NCBI GenBank assembly: GCA_023432985.1
Contig: JAEZEQ010000022.1
Span: 1-10,365, forward strand
Direction of reading: 5' to 3'
Length of the DNA stretch: 10,365 bases
From: Bacteroidota bacterium
Lineage (GTDB): Bacteria; Bacteroidota; Bacteroidia; CAIKAF01
A model generated the notes under the pieces. That model searched no databases. It was not told the origin of the DNA and was given only the letters and a program-made list of their open reading frames with translations. A program made the translations under genes and the position numbers. Positions 1 through 6,467 of this stretch are shown here, one piece after another; within the stretch, counting starts at the first letter, position 1, and each line of letters starts with the position of its first letter.

Positions 1-632
1 AAAAAACCACCTTGACTTTCATTAGCATGATTCTGCTATTGGCCGGAATGAGTTTTATGTCGTCCTGTGCCAGAAAAGGATGTACCGACCCAACAGCTTG
101 TAATTACGACAGCGATGCCCGTAAAGACGATGGCACATGTAATTACGGTTGCTATGGCGGAGGCGGCTCCTCTTCTTCTTCCTCTTCTTCCGGCGGATTG
201 TGTACAAACACCTGCGATTATGCCTATGATGGCGAATGCGACGACGGAGGCTCCGGATCGATTACTAGCCTATGCGGATATGGAACGGATTGCGCCGATT
301 GTGGGCCACGTTATGGCTCATCCTCTTCTTCCTCTTCTTCCTCATCATCATCATCTTCTTCTTCAGGAGGACCAGGAAGCGGACAGGTTTCATTTTACAT
401 TAAATCAGATATTGGCTGTGGCTATATCACTGTATCTGTTTCGGGTTATGGAAGTAGCTCTATTTCCAGCTATTACAGCAGCGGAATCAGCAATTGCAAC
501 AATTCGGGCTGTGCCAATTTCAGCCTGCCGGCCGGCACTTATACCTATTCAGCATCTTGCTCTAATTACACCTGGGGACCTTCTTCGTTTACCATTACTT
601 CAGGCGGTTGCTTGAAATACGAATTGTATTAA
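1..632 (+). CDS. Cysteine-rich, poly-serine lipoprotein (5' end outside window)
   Basis: Probable surface or outer-membrane lipoprotein of unknown function. The frame is open to the left edge, reading K-T-T-L before the first candidate starts (TTG 12, ATG 27), so the true start probably lies a few codons upstream. Counting from TTG 12, residues 1-18 are a hydrophobic signal ending in FMSSC, a plausible lipobox with Cys19 lipidated. The mature part has three cysteine modules joined by serine linkers. Module A (about 23-47, 4 Cys) carries GCTDPTACNY...DDGTC, a motif common in Bacteroidota exported proteins. Ser53-60 is the first linker. Module B (64-100, 6 Cys) reads CTNTC...DGECDDGG...GTDCADCG, resembling a small Notch/LNR-like calcium-binding motif. 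Ser103-118 is the second linker. Module C (125-206, 5 Cys) looks like a beta-rich domain with GCANFSLPAGTY. It is followed after 14 bp by the methyltransferase-like gene, so probably the first visible gene of an operon. Lipoprotein status is well supported; function is unknown. Confidence 0.8.
   Translation, partial: KTTLTFISMILLLAGMSFMSSCARKGCTDPTACNYDSDARKDDGTCNYGCYGGGGSSSSSSSSGGLCTNTCDYAYDGECDDGGSGSITSLCGYGTDCADCGPRYGSSSSSSSSSSSSSSSSGGPGSGQVSFYIKSDIGCGYITVSVSGYGSSSISSYYSSGISNCNNSGCANFSLPAGTYTYSASCSNYTWGPSSFTITSGGCLKYELY
168..191 (+). repeat. Serine-codon tract 1 (8 codons)
   Basis: Eight consecutive TCN codons, mostly TCT and TCC, encode the first poly-serine linker of the lipoprotein between cysteine modules A and B. 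The run is a near-microsatellite of pyrimidine triplets. Gain or loss of whole triplets would alter linker length and keep the frame. Confidence 0.85.
318..365 (+). repeat. Serine-codon tract 2 (16 codons)
   Basis: Sixteen consecutive TCN codons encode the second linker, between modules B and C. The order is TCA, then two TCC-TCT-TCT units and a TCC, then four TCA, three TCT and a TCA. The sub-blocks look like products of local duplication of short triplet units. Confidence 0.85.
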
Positions 633-646
633 CAACGACCCTATAC

Positions 647-1669
647 ATGTATATTCGATTTTCTCACTCCTTAAAAGCACTCTTTTCCGATTTTTTTATC
701 CTCTATGCCGGATATTTCTTATGTAAAAAAGTGCCTTTTTGGAGTGGGATTTTCTCTTCCTCTTTCTACAGCATTCTCTCTCCGGCCTTATTCTGTATAG
801 CCTTATGCGCCTTAAGCATTTTTCTGTACGATTTATTGGTTCTGAAACAAAATTACAACTCCACCTCTTTTGAGGGTTTGCGCTTTGCCGCAAGAGCCAT
901 GAAACACCTATACAATGGGCGCCCCATGGTTTCCGATATCAAAGAAAGTTACCCCTTTTTTCTCCTGCTCATTAAACTGTTTTTTGTACCCCTAATGCTG
1001 CAATTTTCTATTCTCAATTTCGAAAGCCTCCGCAGCAGTATACCCCAACTATTGCAAAATCCACACGCTGAAAAAGGCTGGATCTATGCCTTTAATCACG
1101 ATTATTATCCCATTTTACTCAGCCTTTGCTTTTTTATTGATACCATTTTCTACCTCTTCGGATATCTTATTTATTCGCCCATATTGGGCAATACAATACG
1201 ATCTGTAGAAACAACTTTCCTGGGATGGGCGTCGGCCTTACTTTGTTATCCGCCTTTTTTTATGATTACCCAGAATTTCCTGCCCTCACGCCATAGCGAT
1301 TACCCCTTCTGGCTCAACGAAAATCTTACTTTCGCCCTACGTTGCTCTATGCTCCTTTTGCTGATTATCTATACCCTTGCCACCATAAACCTGGGTTGGA
1401 AATGCTCCAATTTAACCAATCGCGGCATTGTTTCTCATGGAGTCTACAGCATAGTACGACACCCGGCCTATATTGCCAAAAATCTGTTTTGGTGGATTTC
1501 TCTCATTCCGGTTGTCTATATATTCCCCCAAAGTATTTTCTTTTTATTGGGCATTAATTTACTCTACCTAATCCGGGCTTTAACCGAAGAAAGACACCTC
1601 AAAAAAGATCCCGATTACCAAGCCTATTGCAAAAAAGTTCCCTATCGTTTTATTCCTTATGTCGTCTAA
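647..1669 (+). CDS. Polytopic membrane protein with ICMT/PEMT-like methyltransferase domain
   Basis: I chose ATG 647 (340 residues). An in-frame TTG at 608 would overlap the lipoprotein by 25 bases and add a non-hydrophobic leader. The C-terminal third (about 255-340) has the signature of the isoprenylcysteine carboxyl methyltransferase / phospholipid methyltransferase superfamily: NRGIVSHGVYSIVRHPAY with the RHP at 271-273, a hydrophobic hairpin at about 279-311, paired glutamates 314-315, and a closing Y-R-F-I-P at 333-337. In this superfamily these elements form the S-adenosylmethionine site in the membrane. The preceding 250 residues hold about five hydrophobic segments (roughly 40-66, 102-123, 154-177, 190-210, 231-251), a long extension compared with minimal family members. 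The substrate cannot be read; bacterial homologues are not limited to prenylcysteine. It lies 14 bp after the lipoprotein and overlaps the next gene, so co-translation is likely. Confidence 0.75.
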   Translation: MYIRFSHSLKALFSDFFILYAGYFLCKKVPFWSGIFSSSFYSILSPALFCIALCALSIFLYDLLVLKQNYNSTSFEGLRFAARAMKHLYNGRPMVSDIKESYPFFLLLIKLFFVPLMLQFSILNFESLRSSIPQLLQNPHAEKGWIYAFNHDYYPILLSLCFFIDTIFYLFGYLIYSPILGNTIRSVETTFLGWASALLCYPPFFMITQNFLPSRHSDYPFWLNENLTFALRCSMLLLLIIYTLATINLGWKCSNLTNRGIVSHGVYSIVRHPAYIAKNLFWWISLIPVVYIFPQSIFFLLGINLLYLIRALTEERHLKKDPDYQAYCKKVPYRFIPYVV

Positions 1670-2345
1670 TATGCAACACCGGGTTATTAAGCTATTTATC
1701 GTACTTCTGGTGGCCAATTTGTTTTTTATGGCCATGCTCTATATTCAATATAAAAAGTCACCGCTACAGTCTGTGCACAGCGAAGCTAAAGCCATGACCG
1801 GCGAACAAATGTCGGCCCGAAAACAAGTTATTCAACCCGTCGACATATATGTATATGGACAAGAAAATGCTACAAATGAATTATTTGTTTTTACCCGCTA
1901 TTCTTGCTCTTTCTGTAAACGCTTTTATCTCGAAAGCTTTGAGGGCGAACTAAAATCGGAATTAGAAAATGGGAATCTAAAGGTTCTTTTCCCATTTAAT
2001 ATAAACCTTAGTGATAAAAACGAGCTACTAATGGCTAAAACAGCCGAAATTGCACGCGAATTCGGCCTCTACGAAAAAGTGCAAAAATATTTTTACAGCT
2101 TAGAATCAAATCCCGATTCCCTAGAAATTATTCAAGTATTACCACAAATGGGAATTGATGAAAAGCTTTACCATAGCCGTTTATCGGATAGTACTTTCTA
2201 CAAACGCATCTTAGAGCAGGTAGAGCTCGGAAATAAAAGACAGGTGAAAGCTACGCCCATATTTTTCCTCAATGGAGCACGCCTCGATGGCTATGCAGGC
2301 AAAAAAGAATTTGCCGAATTTTATAGCGCATATAAGAAAGATTAA
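1659..2345 (+). CDS. Membrane-anchored DsbA/thioredoxin-like protein
   Basis: Predicted periplasmic thiol-disulfide protein tethered to the inner membrane. From ATG 1659 (228 residues), which overlaps the preceding gene by 11 bases; ATG 1671 (residue 5) would also work. Residues 9-29 form one transmembrane segment with no obvious cleavage site, followed by a linker to about 60. The thioredoxin fold starts near 62. The active site is C83-S-F-C86 in a YSCSFCKRF context, as in DsbA-like Thioredoxin_4 members, and the cis-proline loop is K-A-T-P at 197-200 followed by IFFLNG. The helical insertion expected of DsbA-like folds fits 118-190. The CxxC dipeptide is SF rather than the PH of E. coli DsbA, so oxidase versus reductase or isomerase cannot be decided. 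No DsbB or VKOR partner gene is visible. The upstream cysteine-rich lipoprotein is an attractive substrate, by inference. Confidence 0.82.
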   Translation: MSSNMQHRVIKLFIVLLVANLFFMAMLYIQYKKSPLQSVHSEAKAMTGEQMSARKQVIQPVDIYVYGQENATNELFVFTRYSCSFCKRFYLESFEGELKSELENGNLKVLFPFNINLSDKNELLMAKTAEIAREFGLYEKVQKYFYSLESNPDSLEIIQVLPQMGIDEKLYHSRLSDSTFYKRILEQVELGNKRQVKATPIFFLNGARLDGYAGKKEFAEFYSAYKKD

Positions 2346-2379
2346 ATGAACGTAGTAAAGATCCCAACAGGACTTGCCT

Positions 2380-2421
2380 AAAAAACAAATACCGGTAAGG
2401 AATTATCCAAACCGGTATTTG
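2380..2421 (-). terminator. Hairpin terminator between convergent units
   Basis: A perfect 11-bp inverted repeat, CAAATACCGGT (2386-2396) and ACCGGTATTTG (2411-2421), encloses a 14-nt loop. On the - strand the stem is followed by six T (A run at 2380-2385), as in an intrinsic terminator for the gene ending at 2455. On the + strand it lies about 40 bp after the DsbA-like gene but lacks a clean T run, so it may still work as a weaker bidirectional terminator. Confidence 0.75.
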
Positions 2422-2454
2422 CATCTGTGTGTTATGTATAGCTTCTTTTATGTA

Positions 2455-2898
2455 TTACCCAAACAATAAATCATTGGTTTGAGCTCCATGGTCACTTTCG
2501 AATTCGTTTTTTTCTGCAAAACTATGCTCCTCGGGAGCCAATGCCATTTCAGGTTCTTGAATAGGCTGTGTTTCTTCTTCTTTTTCTAAGGGAGCAGATA
2601 CTACCTCAGCTTCTGATTTTTTAGCTGTCGCTTTCGCTACTTTAGAAGTTTTAGAACTTTGGGTTTTAGGCGAAGCCGAAGCCAATCCAACCACTTCCAA
2701 TCTGTTTTCTCTCAAAAACATTCCTAAAGAAACGGCACCAATTATATCGCTAATGGCCAATTCAAATTCCCATTCATCGGGAGTCAGACGCGGTGTGGCT
2801 GTGAACTTTAATTTATGCTCCACACAATAATCCAACACCAAAGGCATATGCTTTACCTTGACAATTACTTTCGGTTTATCATTCATTTCCATACTCAT
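2455..2898 (-). CDS. Hypothetical protein, small domain plus charged Ala/Lys/Glu/Pro tail
   Basis: I do not recognise the family. With ATG 2898 it has 147 residues; ATG 2892 and 2886 are equally possible. A GTG at 2940 in the same frame is rejected because the TAnnTTTG promoter box (2927-2934) lies downstream of it. The first 70 residues look folded: a beta strand KVIVKVK, a segment VLDYCVEHKLKF, and DEWEFELAISDIIGAVSLGM, a possible amphipathic helix. From about residue 75 the chain turns low-complexity: first Ser/Lys/Ala-rich and basic (SSKTSKVAKATAKK), then acidic with Glu and Pro, which suggests a disordered tail. There is no signal peptide or membrane segment, so it is probably cytoplasmic. 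It is convergent with the DsbA-like gene and follows pyruvate kinase with its own promoter. Confidence 0.65.
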   Translation of the reverse strand: MSMEMNDKPKVIVKVKHMPLVLDYCVEHKLKFTATPRLTPDEWEFELAISDIIGAVSLGMFLRENRLEVVGLASASPKTQSSKTSKVAKATAKKSEAEVVSAPLEKEEETQPIQEPEMALAPEEHSFAEKNEFESDHGAQTNDLLFG

Positions 2899-2926
2899 TT
2901 CCGCACGTTCATTACTGCTGCACGCA

Positions 2927-2957
2927 CAAATGTACAACACTTCAATTGGCTATGCAA
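2927..2957 (-). promoter_or_regulatory. Predicted Bacteroidota-type promoter
   Basis: On the - strand TACATTTG (2934-2927) matches the TAnnTTTG -7 consensus exactly, with a TTG (2957-2955) 20 nt upstream as the -33 element. Transcription would start near 2922, giving a leader of about 24 nt to ATG 2898. This decides against the upstream GTG start of the small hypothetical gene. Confidence 0.6.
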
Positions 2958-3012
2958 GAAGTTATTAACAAGATTTTGATTTTGTGAATAACTATTCTGT
3001 GCCTTTATTGTT

Positions 3013-4452
3013 CTACACAATAGAAATCTTCAACATATTCGACATACCTCTCTCCTCCATGGGGATACTGGCTATGTTCACAATTAGGTCTCCGTCCTTT
3101 ACATAGTTGGCTTTGGTGAGGATATAACTCACATCTGCAATGGTATGATCGGTAGAAATAAACTTGTCATAATAGATGGCTCTCACGCCCCAAACTAAAG
3201 ACATTGCATTCAATATGAACCTATTAGCCGTGAATGCATAAATATCTGCTTTAGGTCTATACCCGGCTACTTTCATTACGGAATAGCCACTACCTGTCAT
3301 GGCCACTATGGCTTTTGCGCCGGCTTCGTTGCTAACGAGGCAACCGGTGCGACAAATATGATCGCTCACAAAACGCTCGGTATTGGGTCCACTGTTTTCG
3401 TGAAATTCTATGTCGAATTTATAGAGTTTATCTTGCGATTCTACATGTTCGATGATACGTTTTACGGCTTGTATTACCTTCACCGGATGGCGGCCCGTAC
3501 TGGTTTCTCCGCTCAACATTACGGCATCGGCACCGTCGAGTATACTGTTGGCCGCGTCGTTTACTTCGGCACGGGTCGGACTAATATTCGTGATCATGCT
3601 TTCCATCATTTGGGTGGCAATGATAACCGGAATTCCCGCCGTCATACATTTCTTCACCAACATTTTCTGAACAGCCGGCACTTGTTCCATAGGCAATTCT
3701 ACTCCTAAATCTCCTCGTGCAACCATCAAGGCATCGGTCTCGCGAATAATATCGTCGATCTCTTTCAAGGCTTCAGGCTTTTCTATTTTGGCCACTATAC
3801 CACTCTGCTTGCGGGCTTTGCGGATTAAATGCTTTAATTCGATTATATCCTGCGCCGAACGCACAAAAGAAAGTCCGATCCACTCCACATTATGTTGCAA
3901 TACAAATTCCAGATCGGCCATGTCTTTAGGCGTCAAACAGGGCAAACTCACCTTGGTATTGGGCAAATTCACGCCCTTGCGCGAACTCAATATGCCACCA
4001 CTTACCACAACGGCTTTCACCTCATCTGTACCATTTGTTTCTAATACACGCATTACCAGCTTTCCATCATCCAACAATACATTTTCGCCGGGTTTTACAT
4101 CTCTTGGGAATTGGTCGTAGGTAATATATATGCGCGAAGCCGTACTCAATACTTTTTTCGTGGTTATAATCAATTCGGCGCCTTCTTCCAACATAACTCC
4201 GTTATTCTCCACCTCACCCACACGCAATTTCGGCCCTTGTAGGTCGGCCAAAATGCCAATATTGGCATCCATTTCCTCATTCAATTCGCGCACATTGCGA
4301 ATGATTTCGCCCAAATCTTCATGTGTGCCGTGCGAACAATTAATTCTACATACGTTCACCCCGGCTTCTATCATTTCTTTCAACACTTCCTTCGAAGCAC
4401 TGGCGGGACCAATAGTCGCCACAATTTTTGTCTTTGTAAAATTCGATTTCAT
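3013..4452 (-). CDS. pyk: Pyruvate kinase
   Basis: Converts phosphoenolpyruvate and ADP to pyruvate and ATP, the last step of glycolysis; cytoplasmic, normally a homotetramer. The 479 residues match the usual bacterial length without an extra C-terminal PEP-utiliser domain. Motifs in order: TKIVATIGPAS (8-18), RINCSHG (36-42, substrate and ATP binding; many homologues have F or M where this has Cys39), ADLQGPK (69-75) opening the B domain, AKIEKPEAL (221-229) with catalytic Lys222 and metal ligand Glu224, ARGDLGVELP (245-254) with Asp248, IIATQMMESM (277-286) and MLSGETSTGRHP (312-323). The C-terminal domain (about 350-479) is complete. ATG 4452 lies 6 bp after the IPExxxVDY stop, so the two are almost certainly co-transcribed. 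No obvious terminator hairpin follows the TAG stop. Confidence 0.97.
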   Translation of the reverse strand: MKSNFTKTKIVATIGPASASKEVLKEMIEAGVNVCRINCSHGTHEDLGEIIRNVRELNEEMDANIGILADLQGPKLRVGEVENNGVMLEEGAELIITTKKVLSTASRIYITYDQFPRDVKPGENVLLDDGKLVMRVLETNGTDEVKAVVVSGGILSSRKGVNLPNTKVSLPCLTPKDMADLEFVLQHNVEWIGLSFVRSAQDIIELKHLIRKARKQSGIVAKIEKPEALKEIDDIIRETDALMVARGDLGVELPMEQVPAVQKMLVKKCMTAGIPVIIATQMMESMITNISPTRAEVNDAANSILDGADAVMLSGETSTGRHPVKVIQAVKRIIEHVESQDKLYKFDIEFHENSGPNTERFVSDHICRTGCLVSNEAGAKAIVAMTGSGYSVMKVAGYRPKADIYAFTANRFILNAMSLVWGVRAIYYDKFISTDHTIADVSYILTKANYVKDGDLIVNIASIPMEERGMSNMLKISIV

Positions 4453-4458
4453 AACTCT

Positions 4459-4878
4459 TTATGATTGCATCAATATGAGTGGATTTTTCACTTTTGAGGG
4501 ATCCACCAAATACGCCCCCTGTACCATTCTACACTGCCTAATTCTACCCAATAACCGCTCTGCCACATCGGCATTTACCTCTGCTTCCAAAATCAGGAAA
4601 TAATCGAATTGTAAATACTCTTTCATCAATACTATGCCCCGGTCTTTATTTGCCAAAAATCGCCAAAATCGAAACGCAATTTCTTCATATTGCTCAAAAT
4701 TAGCAAATCCATGAGAAATTCCTCCATCCGCACTCAGCAATAAATCGTCTTTTCGATGCAATGCTAAACCCAAATCCCGATTCAATGCCCATGCAAGCCG
4801 ATATTCCGGCTCCTGACTTGCAATCACTATGCATAGACCGCTAAACTGAAAATCGAATTTTAAGGATGAATTCGCCAT
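4459..4878 (-). CDS. IPExxxVDY family protein
   Basis: Small cytoplasmic protein (139 residues) of a family found in Bacteroidota and usually encoded directly beside pyruvate kinase; its biochemical role is unknown. The N-terminus FDFQFSGLCIVIASQEPEYRLAWALNRDLGLAL fits the family pattern of an early beta hairpin followed by RL-WALN. The name-giving motif is degenerate: at residues 106-114 the sequence reads MKEYLQFDY, keeping E, D and Y in register but replacing I, P and V. The C-terminus (LLGRIRQCRMVQGAYLV...KNPLIL) is also typical. ATG 4878 was chosen because the sequence matches the family from there and a TACCTTTG box ends only 7 nt upstream. Its stop is 6 bp from the pyk start. Confidence 0.85.
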   Translation of the reverse strand: MANSSLKFDFQFSGLCIVIASQEPEYRLAWALNRDLGLALHRKDDLLLSADGGISHGFANFEQYEEIAFRFWRFLANKDRGIVLMKEYLQFDYFLILEAEVNADVAERLLGRIRQCRMVQGAYLVDPSKVKNPLILMQS

Positions 4879-4885
4879 GGCACAA

Positions 4886-4893
4886 CAAAGGTA
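4886..4893 (-). promoter_or_regulatory. Predicted -7 box of the IPExxxVDY-pyk operon
   Basis: TACCTTTG on the - strand matches TAnnTTTG and ends 7 nt before ATG 4878, so the transcript would have a leader of only a few bases. No TTG lies at the usual 19-21 nt spacing; a TTTG at 4911-4908 is only 14 nt away, so the -33 element is weak or absent. Confidence 0.5.
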
Positions 4894-4944
4894 AAATTTT
4901 TGCTACGCAAATACATTACTTAATCTTTATCCTTTTTTATTAGC

Positions 4945-5030
4945 ATCCTCCGGCCGATTTCTCATCTATGTCCCCTCCGGCTTTACGCGGTGCACGGCAC
5001 CTTGCTGCAATCCGGGCTATGCCCTGCCTT
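4945..5030. repeat. GC-rich cluster of inverted repeats in intergenic DNA
   Basis: In the 197-bp gap 4879-5075, this stretch is visibly more GC-rich than its surroundings. It holds three short inverted repeats in a row: GGTGC-ACG-GCACC (4989-5001), TTGC-T-GCAA (5002-5010) and GGGC-TAT-GCCC (5014-5024), plus a direct repeat CCTCCGGC (4947-4954 and 4974-4981). On the + strand a T6 run follows at 5032-5037. No + gene ends here and the - gene at 5076 would read it without a following T run, so it is not a clear terminator. It could be a member of an interspersed intergenic repeat family or a structured RNA tail of the GloC-like gene; one copy cannot tell. Confidence 0.45.
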
Positions 5031-5075
5031 CTTTTTTCAATCAAGCCCTTAGCACAGAATACGAATGAGTTTTTC

Positions 5076-5714
5076 CTATGCCTTTAGAAAGGGATTCTCC
5101 GCTTTTTCTTCGCCTATTGTGGTCACCGGCCCATGTCCGCTATGTATCTCAAATGCATCGTCATAGGCAAATATCACTTCCCTTATGCTGCGCAAAAGTA
5201 CCGTCATATCACCCATAGGCAAATCTGTGCGCCCTATACTGCGCTTAAATAATACATCTCCCGAAATAATCCGGGAGCCTTTTTCGTCTATAAAGGATAC
5301 GCTGCCCGGAGAATGTCCCGGCGTATGACGCACCAATAATTGCTCTGCACCCAGATTATAGATATCGCCATCACTAAACCACGCCGTAGGCGCAGGCGGC
5401 CTCTTCACCGGAAATCCATACATCATTCCCGTCTCTTCGGCTCTGTCTAAAAAAAACAAATCGGCTTTATGCATGCGTATGCCCACGCCAAAATGCGCAC
5501 ACAACTCTGCACATCCAAAAATATGATCTATATGGGCATGGGTGAGTATAATTTCCTGAATGCGTATGCCATTCTCCTCCACAAAACGTATGATTTCTCC
5601 ACTCTCGTGGCGGTCGAAATTTCCCGGATCTACTATGACACCTTCCCCCGTCGAAACCCAAAGCACATAAGTGTTTTCCGAAAAAGGATTAAAGGTGAAT
5701 TTTTTCATTTCCAT
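5076..5714 (-). CDS. MBL-fold metallo-hydrolase, GloC (glyoxalase II)-like
   Basis: Cytoplasmic metallo-beta-lactamase-fold hydrolase of the short glyoxalase II type (E. coli YcbL/GloC), predicted to hydrolyse a thioester such as S-lactoylglutathione or a related low-molecular-weight thiol adduct in methylglyoxal detoxification. The 212 residues match the family. Metal ligands are all present: THAHIDH (58-64, with H59, H61, D63, H64), H134 in HTPGHSPGSV, D153 in ISGDVLFK, and H194 in HSGHGPVTTIG. RSIGRTDLPMGD (158-169) and the ending NPFLKA resemble GloC closely. The longer substrate-binding C-terminal domain of classical GloB is absent. Two starts are possible, ATG 5714 and ATG 5708 (MKKF); the -7 box ends only 4 nt before the first, so the second may be used. 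The substrate is inferred from family only. Confidence 0.88.
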   Translation of the reverse strand: MEMKKFTFNPFSENTYVLWVSTGEGVIVDPGNFDRHESGEIIRFVEENGIRIQEIILTHAHIDHIFGCAELCAHFGVGIRMHKADLFFLDRAEETGMMYGFPVKRPPAPTAWFSDGDIYNLGAEQLLVRHTPGHSPGSVSFIDEKGSRIISGDVLFKRSIGRTDLPMGDMTVLLRSIREVIFAYDDAFEIHSGHGPVTTIGEEKAENPFLKA

Positions 5715-5718
5715 GCCA

Positions 5719-5751
5719 CAAAAATACGCCTTATTCGCAGCACTTCCAAAA
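5719..5751 (-). promoter_or_regulatory. Predicted Bacteroidota-type promoter of the GloC-like gene
   Basis: On the - strand TATTTTTG (5726-5719) matches TAnnTTTG, with TTTTG (5751-5747) 20 nt upstream as the -33 element. This is the best-formed promoter in the window. The expected transcription start falls at or next to ATG 5714, so the mRNA is predicted to be leaderless or to begin translation at ATG 5708. Confidence 0.65.
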
Positions 5752-5813
5752 GCTTCGCTTTCCTAAAATAAATCGCACAGATTCTATAATGATCCGACTT
5801 TGTAAATGGGAAT

Positions 5814-6467
5814 TTATTTTTCCCTGCCCAGTATTTTCAGATAATCGTCCAGGCCTATAAAACGACCGCCCATTTTTTCGAGATGAGGCGTGTGAAACTG
5901 ACAATCAATAAGCTCGAATCCGCCCTCCTCGGCAAGCCATATCAATGCCAACTTACTGGCATTCGATTTCAGCGAAAACATGCTCTCCCCACAAAAAACC
6001 TTGCCCGAAATCACCCCATATAAGCCTCCAACCAACTCATCATTCTCATATACTTCTACGCTCATGGCACGCTTTTTCTTATGCAATTTCACATAGGCTT
6101 CGATCACATCTTCACTGATCCAGGTGCCACCTTCCTGATCGGGTCTTTCGGTCTCCGCACAAGCACGCATTACTTTTTCGAAATTCGTATTTAATCGAAT
6201 CTCGAATTTGTTCTGCTTGCGTATACGTCGCATGGAATCGCTGATTTTTATTTCCTTAGGAAAAATTACAAAACGCTCCTTAGGCGAAAACCAAGCTATA
6301 TAACTCTCTCCGTCGAGCTGTATCGTATCCCAAGGGAATATGCCCCAGTCGTAGGCCAATACCAAGCGTTCGGTGGATAATTCCCCTCCCATGGCCAATA
6401 ATGAATCGTCATCTGACATAGACGGATGCGGGAAAGAAATAAATTCCTTGTTTAGTAGATAAATCAA
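5814..6467 (-). CDS. aat: Leucyl/phenylalanyl-tRNA--protein transferase
   Basis: Transfers Leu or Phe from aminoacyl-tRNA to N-terminal Lys or Arg of proteins, creating N-degrons for ClpS/ClpAP-type proteolysis; cytoplasmic. The 217 residues are near the family norm. Family motifs in order: LLAMGGELS (23-31), YDWGIFPW (39-46), the WFSPKERFV block (59-67), GTWIS (114-118) with AYVKLHKKKRAMSVEVY after it, LVGGLYG (145-151), CGESMFS (159-165, including Glu161) and LIDCQ (186-190, Gln190). The start is a TTG: a TAA lies in frame 9 nt upstream, and the first ATG (residue 17) would remove the conserved N-terminus. The TTG overlaps the TGA stop of the upstream membrane protein gene as TTGA, so translational coupling is likely. 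No convincing terminator follows. Confidence 0.95.
   Translation of the reverse strand: MIYLLNKEFISFPHPSMSDDDSLLAMGGELSTERLVLAYDWGIFPWDTIQLDGESYIAWFSPKERFVIFPKEIKISDSMRRIRKQNKFEIRLNTNFEKVMRACAETERPDQEGGTWISEDVIEAYVKLHKKKRAMSVEVYENDELVGGLYGVISGKVFCGESMFSLKSNASKLALIWLAEEGGFELIDCQFHTPHLEKMGGRFIGLDDYLKILGREK

Noticed and set aside
67..615. Long open frame overlapping the lipoprotein in another + frame
   Set aside because: It reads Leu/Pro/His runs from the serine-codon tracts and has no signal or motif; it is a shadow of the lipoprotein frame.
2899..2940. GTG start at 2940 for the small hypothetical gene
   Set aside because: The consensus promoter box lies inside this extension, so a transcript from it could not include the GTG.
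2961..2991. DnaA-box-like sequences TTATTAACA (2962-2970) and TTATTCACA (- strand, 2991-2983)
   Set aside because: Only one matches the consensus, the gap is 72 bp, and no replication gene is near; not enough for an origin.
5808..5824. GGGAA/TTCCC hairpin around the aat stop codon
   Set aside because: The stem is only 5 bp, it includes the stop codon, and no T run follows; too weak for a terminator.
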